DNA of 36,149 nucleotides from Mesostigma viride (lineage: Eukaryota > Streptophyta > Mesostigmatophyceae > Mesostigmatales > Mesostigmataceae). Below the pieces are notes generated by a model that did not search any database, was not told where the DNA came from, and was given only the letters and a program-made list of their open reading frames with translations. Location of the stretch: NCBI GenBank assembly GCA_009746045.1, contig RPFO01000454.1:1-36149 (forward strand), in the 5' to 3' direction. The position numbers and the translations under genes are program-made. This document shows, in pieces, positions 30,127-36,149 of the stretch (position 1 is the stretch's first letter; the number at the start of each line of letters is the position of its first letter).

Positions 30127-30275
30127 AGTTAACGTTTTTGAACGCAATGTATAAGGATATGGTTGCAATGCAGCAATGTGTGAATGTGGTTGGAACGGAG
30201 CTTTGTTAAAATTGGATAATGTTACAGCGCTCACACACTTGAGGCTTATACACGAGTTTGCCAAGTCAAGGCAAC
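30127..30275. repeat. 149-bp direct repeat, right copy
   Basis: Gapless match to 22809-22957. Its last five bases (GCAAC, 30271-30275) directly precede the gypsy LTR, so the repeat's continuation was cut by that insertion. Confidence 0.85.
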
Positions 30276-30942
30276 TGTTACGGCCCAGACCTTTGTATGG
30301 GCGTAACAATGCCTTCAATAAATAAGTCGAAAGTCATTTGTTATTCGTTTGGGACTTTCGATAGCTCGCTTTCATAGTCCGCCGGACTATAGGACTCAAT
30401 TCGGGACTTATTTGGGAATTTGTCCTAAGTTCGGGACTTTGTGTGTTTATTTGATACTTTGTGTGTTCCGGACCAGTTATTTTGGGCCTAGCCAGAAGTA
30501 CGAGATCTTCTAGGGGCCGGGCCGGCCCTAGACGTCATACAGAACCTATTGGGGCTTGACGGCAGTATCTGGAAGATCGGCGCGCATGTCGGCGCGCCTG
30601 CACACCAACTTGCCAGCTTGGTAGCGCAGCTAGGTGAAATTGGTCTGTGGACGATGGACTCTCTCTCTTTGGTTTGATGATTAATGAAACGAGTGTTGAC
30701 GACTCTCTCAGACCAGGGGGCACTAATCCGGATGTCATTTGCCTCATGACATGCCGTGTTATATAGCTAGATTAATTAATCATGCTATAAGGCCTAGCTG
30801 AGGATAAACCGCTGCTCAGTTAGTCAATTTACTGCGATCTTTGCTTGCTATCGCGGTACGCGGATGCGCGGCTATGCCGGCTTATTAAACTGCACCTTAT
30901 ACTAGATTAGATCTTTCGCACCGTCCGGCTCGGGACGTAACA
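30276..30942 (+). repeat. 5' LTR of the gypsy element
   Basis: It starts TGTTACGGCCC and ends GGGACGTAACA. The ends are an 11-bp inverted repeat with one mismatch and obey the TG...CA rule. The preceding five bases, GCAAC, should recur after the 3' LTR beyond the window. The length of 667 bp is typical. Confidence 0.75.
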
Positions 30943-30960
30943 CTGGATCGGAGGTAGTTC
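30943..30960 (+). promoter_or_regulatory. Putative primer-binding site
   Basis: CTGGATCGGAGGTAGTTC directly follows the LTR. TGG at 30944-30946 would pair with a tRNA CCA end. The cognate tRNA is not identified. Confidence 0.45.
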
Positions 30961-31654
30961 TAGAGGTTTTCCACAGGTGCTCGCGAAGAGCCCTTGTGTT
31001 TAAGCCGCTAGGTGCATTCTTAATAGCGCAGGGCCTGCGCAGGACCGGCCCAATATTTAGTGAGATAGAAAGCCGAGTTCGACCCGCCAGCCTGGGCAGC
31101 TGGCTGTGGTGAAAGGCGGCATCGTCTAGCTGAAAGGGCGGTCATAGTGTAGGGCTTAGAAGCATCACCTGTCGACTGGGCACCGACGGGGAGCTCGGCT
31201 CTGCACCTCTACAAGGAATCGGCGCCACAAGCTAGGGAGGAAAGTGGGCTGCGCAACGCCAAGGTACGTTTTGTCATGCAGTATGTGGTAGTAGCTTGCA
31301 GCCAACCGCTTTGCTCCGACTCTCTTACCTGCAACGCGTAGGATGTGCGCCCATCCTTGTTGTTTTGTTTGTGAATTTGTCGTTTCTGTGACGTATTGTG
31401 ACTAGCGTCCTGGCTGCGAAAGCTGTGGGCGCTGGTAGGGTGGTTTCCGTGGCTTCGTCCTTGCGAAAAGGCGGGCAGTTATCACGGAGGCTACCCTCTT
31501 GTATGGAATTAGGGGCGCGAAGCTCCTGATTTCTGTGATAGTGATTAGATTAGAGCCAGTTGGCATCCCACCCCTGTGACAGGTCACACACTAGAGGTAA
31601 AAAGGTTCCTTTCTCTTTTCTATCTCTGTCTGCTGGCAATAGACAACGTGTGTG
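30961..31654 (+). other. Gypsy leader, non-coding
   Basis: It lies between the primer site and the first ORF. No ORF is supported. GTTTGTGAATTTGTCG and a TATGGAATTAGG stretch show nothing assignable. It may hold packaging signals or an intron; splice sites cannot be decided. Confidence 0.35.
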
Positions 31655-32077
31655 ATGGCTAATAGTAATAATAGAAATAATAATAGATATAATAATGGAC
31701 TTGGGGGTTGGGATAGTGATGTATCTAGGCAACTTTACTATGCTGTGGCACATGATGGAGGCACAGGGAAAGTAGGTATTTTCTATAGCTGGGTAGACTG
31801 CAAGAACTATATAGTGGATAGGCATAGGGCTATCTTTAAGGGATTCAAGACAGCATGGGAAGCAGATAGGTTTATCCAGGAATACATGACACGTCCAGTA
31901 GGCTTGCACGTAGAGGCACCACCTCAGGACATTAGGACTCGCCCAATGCCTAGGGGCCGTAGTTGTGCACCCAATAGTGCAACAGTAGAGAGCAGGACGG
32001 GGGAAACACAGGCTGTCACAGTCACGTTTAGCCAACTCACTGTCAGCACCCCACCTAGGCAGCCACCTAGTTTCTAG
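31655..32077 (+). CDS. Leader ORF with RNase H1 N-terminal (hybrid-binding/viroplasmin-like) domain
   Basis: ATG 31655 gives a 140-residue protein ending in TAG. After an Asn-rich start (ANSNNRNNNRYNNG) comes a roughly 45-residue domain: QLYYAVAHDGGTGKVGIFYS, then W-x2-C (WVDCKNYIV), then AIFKGFKTAWEADRFIQ. The pattern YYAV - G-IF-W-xC - (A)I-KGFKT-xEA--F is that of the RNase H1 N-terminal hybrid-binding domain, also found in caulimovirus viroplasmin. That domain binds RNA:DNA hybrids or double-stranded RNA. The C-terminal third is Pro/Thr-rich and disordered-looking. It is a separate ORF before gag, in its own frame. It could assist reverse transcription or RNA packaging; that is inference. 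The frame is intact. Confidence 0.7.
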   Translation: MANSNNRNNNRYNNGLGGWDSDVSRQLYYAVAHDGGTGKVGIFYSWVDCKNYIVDRHRAIFKGFKTAWEADRFIQEYMTRPVGLHVEAPPQDIRTRPMPRGRSCAPNSATVESRTGETQAVTVTFSQLTVSTPPRQPPSF

Positions 32078-32234
32078 AGGAGTAGAGTACTAATTATAGC
32101 TTACTATACATATAATAGCTACATTAGCAGAATAACGTAGGGCAGTCGCTTGGTTGATTGCTTGTGGGCATGTGGCATGGCCTTTTCCTCCTTCTTCCTC
32201 TCTCCTTCCTTCCTTCTACTCTTGTCCGGTAAAC
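32078..32234 (+). other. Spacer before gag with pyrimidine-rich run
   Basis: A strong pyrimidine tract (CTCCTTCTTCCTCTCTCCTTCC, about 32187-32215, interrupted here for length) lies just before ATG 32235. It may mark a splice acceptor, polypyrimidine leader or initiation context. Confidence 0.4.
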
Positions 32235-33836
32235 ATGCCGCGGGGTAAAAAGAAGGTACGCGGCACGACTAGGAGTCATTCCGAGGAGGGAGGTGCAGAC
32301 TTGGATAGGCAGGGCAGCCCAGAGTACCAAGTACAGGAGGTATCACAACAGGGCTCGTCCTACCAGCAAGGCAGTCCTGTAGGTCACCCAGATGAGCTGG
32401 CTAGTACCTCCCGTGAGCCGCGAAGGCCACGAGGAGCGGATAGGATGGATAATAGCGAGGAATACCAGCCGCAGCGAATGCAGGCTGAGTATAACCAGCT
32501 GATGGAACGGGCAGGTGATGAGACCCGGCCCAGATCGAATCCCACGAGTGCAGCCCAGCACCAGTCAGTGCAGCCGCAGCAACGCCCGCCCGGGCAGCCG
32601 CAGCAGCACCCAGTGCAGTCCCCACAGCAGCATTCGGAACAGCAACAGCCGTTGTCGCAGCAGTGGCAGCAGCATCCAGTACAGCAGCAGCAGCCACCGC
32701 CGCCGCAGCAGCAACAGTGGCAGCAGCAGCCAGTACAGCAGCAGCAGCCACCGCCGCCGCCGCAGCAACAGTGGCAGCAGCCGCAGCAGCTTCCGCCGTT
32801 GCAGCAGCAGCAACAGCCGCTAAGCCAGCCGACCGGGTCGCAGATGTATGGTCCGCTTAGTCAGAACGCGACCTATTATCACGCGCAGCGTGCCCAACGA
32901 TTACAACATCCCTGGGCGAGCGGTCGACGGGTTTCTTTTGGCAGTGACCTGCAGTCCAATGCGACATCGCTGTGGACCCAGGACGAGGCTAGGGTTCCAC
33001 CGCCGGTATACGATGAGGCTAGGCCCGCGTCGTCCCATCCGGCGCGCAATGTCCCAGCAGCCGGACCTGCGCGGCCGAGCGTGTCGCATGGCAATAACCT
33101 CAACTTGAGTCGCATGGCACCCAGTGATCCTGGCTACGCGCATCCCTCGTCTGTCTGGCTACAACGCAGCGCGACTAGGTCAGCGCCTGCATCGGCAGAT
33201 GACTCGTTGTCGATCTTTAACGTTCCGCCGTATCGCGCAGTGGGCGGACCTCGGGCCGACGCGTTTAAGGCGCCGCCCATGCCTGACTTTAAACCAGTGC
33301 CCAAGCTGCGCGCGACTATGAACCCTCGCGAGATCGACGAATGGACGCGTATGTGGGTACAGATCTACTGGGCGTGGTGCAACCACAATGGGTGGGAGCT
33401 AGCTACCGAGGTGCTTATTTCCTACGTCGTCACCAACTGCATGGATCCCTCAGTGGTCGGGATACTCAACTGTGAGAGTGTCGCGTCGCGCTTGTACCCT
33501 CGCACAGTAGAGGAGCTACTAGAGCGCATTGAGCGCAAGCTGGTGCCCCCTGACTGGAAGCTCCACGAGCGTCTGGCTTTTGCCAAGCTACGCCAAGGCA
33601 CCACACCGTTCCGCGAGTTTCTGAAAGAGTTTGAAGCATTCTCGGCTCGCCTTGAGGACTTGACCTGGACCGAATATAGGTCGCGGTTCATTGAGGCGCT
33701 GAGTCCGGAGCTCCTAGATGAGGTGCTAAAGCGCTTTGCTGAGATACCGTGGGAGCAGTGGGATGTGATCGAGATCCAGCAGTACCTTCTAAAGGTGTCA
33801 GATGTGCTCGCACGCCGCCGCGCAGCGGTCACCTAG
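32235..33836 (+). CDS. Gypsy gag, polyglutamine-rich
   Basis: The chosen start is ATG 32235 (MPRGKKKVRGTTRSHSEEGG). The frame extends upstream, but that part reads through the pyrimidine tract and looks untranslated. A basic N-terminus is followed by a Gln/Pro run encoded at about 32570-32825 (QQQQPPPPQQQQWQQQPVQQ type). The gag helical domain then spans about 33290-33830: MNPREIDEWTRMWVQIYWAW, RLYPRTVEELLERIERKL, LRQGTTPFREFLKEFEAFS, RFIEALSPELLDEVLKRF. These fit the retrotransposon gag fold (PF03732 type). The stop at 33834 comes before any CCHC motif, which follows in the +1 frame. Gag forms the particle core. Confidence 0.85.
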   Translation: MPRGKKKVRGTTRSHSEEGGADLDRQGSPEYQVQEVSQQGSSYQQGSPVGHPDELASTSREPRRPRGADRMDNSEEYQPQRMQAEYNQLMERAGDETRPRSNPTSAAQHQSVQPQQRPPGQPQQHPVQSPQQHSEQQQPLSQQWQQHPVQQQQPPPPQQQQWQQQPVQQQQPPPPPQQQWQQPQQLPPLQQQQQPLSQPTGSQMYGPLSQNATYYHAQRAQRLQHPWASGRRVSFGSDLQSNATSLWTQDEARVPPPVYDEARPASSHPARNVPAAGPARPSVSHGNNLNLSRMAPSDPGYAHPSSVWLQRSATRSAPASADDSLSIFNVPPYRAVGGPRADAFKAPPMPDFKPVPKLRATMNPREIDEWTRMWVQIYWAWCNHNGWELATEVLISYVVTNCMDPSVVGILNCESVASRLYPRTVEELLERIERKLVPPDWKLHERLAFAKLRQGTTPFREFLKEFEAFSARLEDLTWTEYRSRFIEALSPELLDEVLKRFAEIPWEQWDVIEIQQYLLKVSDVLARRRAAVT

Positions 33837-34416
33837 CTATCGGCATGCTGGTGCTGCACCGCGTCGCGTCCACTTCACTACGGTGGACCAAGATGGGTCC
33901 TCTGAGGACATTATCGACCACGAGCAGGAGGACGGCGAGTATGAAGCGCCCCAGGTCAATGCAATCGATGCGTCCAAGGCGCGATGCTTCCGGTGCGGCG
34001 AGGTCGGTCATCTCAAGAAGGACTGCACGCGACCACCACGGGATCGCGATCGTGGCGATGAGCAGACGTCACCCCGTTTCTCCGGGCCTGCCTTCGGTAA
34101 GCGCCCGGAACAAGCACGGCGCCCAGACCGGCCTCGCAACGCGGGCGAGCGCGCAGCCAAGTTGCAGGACGCCCGGCAGCGTCCCACGCAGCACCAGACG
34201 CCCCGCGCTACGGGTCCTTCGTTCCAGCGGGTGAACCGCGAGTTGAATGAGTTGTTCTCACAGCAACAGGACTCGGGTAATGGCGCCTCGGGGGTTATGG
34301 ATGGCAAGGCGGTCGCCGGCTATGGGCATGGCGACGAGGAGGATGAGGTAGAGGGGGAAGAGTGGACCGGGCGGTCGAACGAGGCGGTCTCCCGGCCCTC
34401 CGTTCCTCGTGCGTAG
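33802..34416 (+). CDS. Gypsy nucleocapsid frame with CCHC knuckle
   Basis: The frame overlaps the end of gag in the +1 phase and is probably translated as its continuation. Residues about 71-84 read CFRCGEVGHLKKDC, a perfect C-x2-C-x4-H-x4-C knuckle. It is followed by an Arg/Pro-rich basic stretch and an acidic tail (DEEDEVEGEEW). It ends at 34416, 55 bases after the protease frame has opened. The phase goes 0, +1, then back to 0. A compensating pair of indels would explain this as well as two programmed frameshifts would, and I see no clear slippery heptamer at either point. Confidence 0.75.
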   Translation: MCSHAAAQRSPSYRHAGAAPRRVHFTTVDQDGSSEDIIDHEQEDGEYEAPQVNAIDASKARCFRCGEVGHLKKDCTRPPRDRDRGDEQTSPRFSGPAFGKRPEQARRPDRPRNAGERAAKLQDARQRPTQHQTPRATGPSFQRVNRELNELFSQQQDSGNGASGVMDGKAVAGYGHGDEEDEVEGEEWTGRSNEAVSRPSVPRA

Positions 34417-35696
34417 TGTCCCTGCCTACACGGATAGAGGTAGATGTAGGACAGGTAGATAAGATAGCGCAAGTCAATAACGTCGGGCAGATAGACAGCT
34501 TAGATAAGGACACCCTGTTGGTAGCGAATACCAGCGTGGGCGCAGAATCAGTCGTTACAGTAGATAGTCGCACCTCGCTTGTAGCGAATACAAGTGCGGA
34601 TGCATCCTTGGGCGAGACTTCTGCTCCAAACACGCAGCCGGCCACGGGTAGCGCAGCGAGCTCCGACCAGCCTACGCGCGCAACTCCGGCTGGTACCCGC
34701 AACTTGCTCCTGTTTAGGGGAGGTCTGGCTGTACCGGGATCAGCATTAGACCCCTACCTCAAGGACAAGACCGTCATGGACGTGCAGTTCATGGTGGACA
34801 CGGGTGCGTCTACGTCGTTCATCAACGAGGCATTGGCGCGTCGCGCAGGATACGACATCCGGCCACATGCGACAGTGGTGAATGTGACCTATTCAGATGG
34901 TCGCAAGAGCCCCTCGCCTGGTCGGGTTGATATCAAGGCTGTGATTCAAGGCATCCCTGTGGAGCTCACAGCCACGGTCGCACCGCTGGGAGCTGCCGAC
35001 ATCATCATCGGCATCGACTGGCTGGACGCGCAGGATGTGGACATTAGCATTCGGCGTCGCGTGGTGTGGTTCCCTGACGGTTCCTTTTGGAGCCCTGTCA
35101 GCGAATACCAAGTGCAGGGCCCCGACGTGCATAACATCACGCACGAGCGGGAAGTCACCCAGCCCCGCAACGCCTCGCAGATCCTCATGAGCCTCAAGTC
35201 ACTGGAGAGTAAGCTGCGTCGAGGCAAGGAGTACTACATGTACCGTCTTGACCTCTCCAACATAGAGGTTCTCCTTAATGAGATCGGCGTGGGGTTTACA
35301 CCCGAGGAGACGGAGCGTTATAACGCGGTTCTAGCGCGACGGGAGAAGCTCTTTGACGAAAGCAAGCAGGAGTTTCCCCCGCACCGCTCAGTGCTCCACC
35401 GCATCCAGGTGAAGGAGGGCTATGGTCCCACGTCCTCCCCCATGTACCGCATGGGTCCAGTTGAGCTGGTGGAGCTGAAGAAGATCTTGATGGCGCTCTT
35501 GGAGCGGGGTCTCATCGAGCCTAGCAATAGCCCCTTCTCGGCTGGTGTGCTACTGGTCCCTAAGCCTGGGGGCAAGTGGCGGCTCGTCACGGACTACCGG
35601 AAGCTCAATGCTATCACGGTAAAGTCCAAGTACCCCTTCCGCGCATCGACGATATCTTCAACCGCGTCCAAGGAGCCACGTGCTTTACAGTCCTAG
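34362..35696 (+). CDS. Gypsy protease and N-terminal reverse transcriptase
   Basis: A 444-residue frame. The retropepsin spans about residues 135-230: VQFMVDTGASTSFINEALAR has the canonical DTGA active site, and GAADIIIGIDWLDAQDVDI is the ILG-x-DWL equivalent. Reverse transcriptase begins near 340 with VLHRIQVKEGYGPTSSPMYR, then ELKKILMALLERGLIEPSNS, then SAGVLLVPKPGGKWRLVTDY and RKLNAITVKSKYP. A missing base at about 35636 (TACCCCTTCC where a further C is expected) throws the frame; the next block continues in another phase. Protease processes the polyprotein; reverse transcriptase copies element RNA. Confidence 0.85.
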   Translation: MDRAVERGGLPALRSSCVVSLPTRIEVDVGQVDKIAQVNNVGQIDSLDKDTLLVANTSVGAESVVTVDSRTSLVANTSADASLGETSAPNTQPATGSAASSDQPTRATPAGTRNLLLFRGGLAVPGSALDPYLKDKTVMDVQFMVDTGASTSFINEALARRAGYDIRPHATVVNVTYSDGRKSPSPGRVDIKAVIQGIPVELTATVAPLGAADIIIGIDWLDAQDVDISIRRRVVWFPDGSFWSPVSEYQVQGPDVHNITHEREVTQPRNASQILMSLKSLESKLRRGKEYYMYRLDLSNIEVLLNEIGVGFTPEETERYNAVLARREKLFDESKQEFPPHRSVLHRIQVKEGYGPTSSPMYRMGPVELVELKKILMALLERGLIEPSNSPFSAGVLLVPKPGGKWRLVTDYRKLNAITVKSKYPFRASTISSTASKEPRALQS

Positions 35697-36149
35697 ACTG
35701 CGCGGATGGCTTCTGGCAGCTTCGCATCGCCCGGAGGATTGTCACAAGACGGCGTTCAACACGCCCTTTGGGCATTACCAGTTTTCGGGTGGCCGCGATG
35801 GGTTTGTGCAATTCCCCCGCGAGCTTCCAGATGCTCATGAACGACATCCTCCGCCCCGTCATGGGAACCGCGCATCTCCCGCAGGTCTCCCGTGACCTCA
35901 AGGACCCCAACCGGGGCGTGAAGCCCCCGTGGTCCTACAAGCGCACATGCGCTCTCGCGTACCTGGACGACATCCTCGTGTACTCCAAGACTTTCGAGGA
36001 TCACTTAGAGGACGTCGACACAGTGTTGCGCATTATGGAAGAGGAGCATCTTTCGGTCCGCAAGGCCAAGGTCCGCGCTGGACGCAGCGTGCCCTTTTTG
36101 GGTCACCACCCTCTCTGCCGCTGGCGTCGCGACGGACCCCGCCAAGATT
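35636..36149 (+). pseudogene. Gypsy reverse transcriptase, catalytic part (frameshifted, runs off window)
   Basis: Blocks in successive phases are PRIDDIFNRVQGATCFTVLD and CADGFWQLRIA (first catalytic aspartate in TVLDCADGF), HKTAFNTPFGHYQF after a break near 35730, VAAMGLCNSPASFQMLMND after one near 35785, and LAYLDDILVYSKTFEDHLED (YLDD at about 35960). A last break near 36107 precedes TLSAAGVATDPAKI. A roughly 40-residue extra stretch (MGTAHLPQVSRDLKDPNRGV and onward) separates the substrate loop from YLDD, longer than usual. All key residues are present, so only the indels spoil it. Confidence 0.85.

Larger units (their letters stand above)
30276..36149 (+). mobile_element. Ty3/gypsy-type LTR retrotransposon (continues past window end)
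   Basis: Order on the plus strand: 5' LTR (30276-30942), primer-binding region, leader ORF with an RNase H1 N-terminal-like domain (31655-32077), gag (32235-33836), CCHC knuckle frame (33802-34416), protease and reverse transcriptase (34362 to window end). Protease before reverse transcriptase with a YLDD motif, and no integrase yet by 36149, fits Ty3/gypsy. Several one-base frame breaks lie in the reverse transcriptase. Confidence 0.9.

Noticed and set aside
22809-30275. Treating the 149-bp repeats as the LTRs of the copia element
   Set aside because: The ends are not TG...CA, and no primer-binding site or polypurine tract lies next to them; left as an open alternative only.
32560-32830. 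Overlapping Ala-, Ser- and Leu-rich ORFs on both strands
   Set aside because: They are shadows of the CAG/CCG-rich polyglutamine-proline segment of gag.

Overview
This window is eukaryotic DNA made almost entirely of transposable elements, many inserted inside one another. I see no convincing host housekeeping gene, no rRNA or tRNA gene and no prokaryotic feature. Evidence for a eukaryote: spliceosomal introns of about 150-350 bp with GTAAG-type donors and mostly GCAG/CAG acceptors in two genes, two classes of LTR retrotransposon, a tnp2-type CACTA DNA transposon, and piggyBac-like and hAT-like non-autonomous elements. The balanced-to-GC-rich composition and GCAG acceptors would fit a green alga, but the species cannot be fixed from the sequence.

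Layout. 1-816: right end of a CACTA-like element cut by the window edge and inserted into a repeat-family ORF. 817-3620 (minus strand): two head-to-tail, frameshifted copies of that family, whose protein looks like a LINE ORF1 (coiled coil plus a basic C-terminal domain). 3935-4178: 3' end of a related minus-strand element with a hairpin and an ATTA-rich tail. 4179-18363: a 14.2-kb CACTA-like element with 14-bp inverted ends, TA flanks, dense subterminal repeats and two divergent genes. These are a proline-rich second gene (6836-9785, minus) and a six-exon tnp2/DUF4218-type transposase (10589-17764, plus). It has been invaded by a piggyBac-like element (4962-6657, TTAA), an hAT-like element (14349-16298, 8-bp duplication) that itself carries a perfect 206-bp palindrome (15327-15532, 5-bp duplication), and a 493-bp MITE (17176-17668, TGCA duplication). 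Two of these sit in the transposase coding sequence, and conceptual removal restores the reading frame in both cases.

18364-22957: decayed flanking repeats and plus-strand fragments of the ORF1-like family, including one copy (21455-22378) nested in another with a 10-bp duplication and a folded-back 5' end. 24255-29010 (minus): a Ty1/copia-type element whose readable domain order is gag, integrase, retropepsin-like domain, reverse transcriptase, RNase H. The retropepsin-like domain is thus on the wrong side of the integrase for a copia element. A 149-bp direct repeat (22809-22957 and 30127-30275) brackets this block. 30276 to the window end (plus): a Ty3/gypsy-type element with a 667-bp 5' LTR, a leader ORF carrying an RNase H1 hybrid-binding (viroplasmin-like) domain, a polyglutamine gag, a CCHC knuckle, a DTGAS protease and a YLDD reverse transcriptase.

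Most coding units carry one or more single-base frame breaks, so the elements are either decayed or the assembly has uncorrected indels. The main value of the window is the insertion history, the unusual domain order in the copia element, and the extra ORF in the gypsy element.
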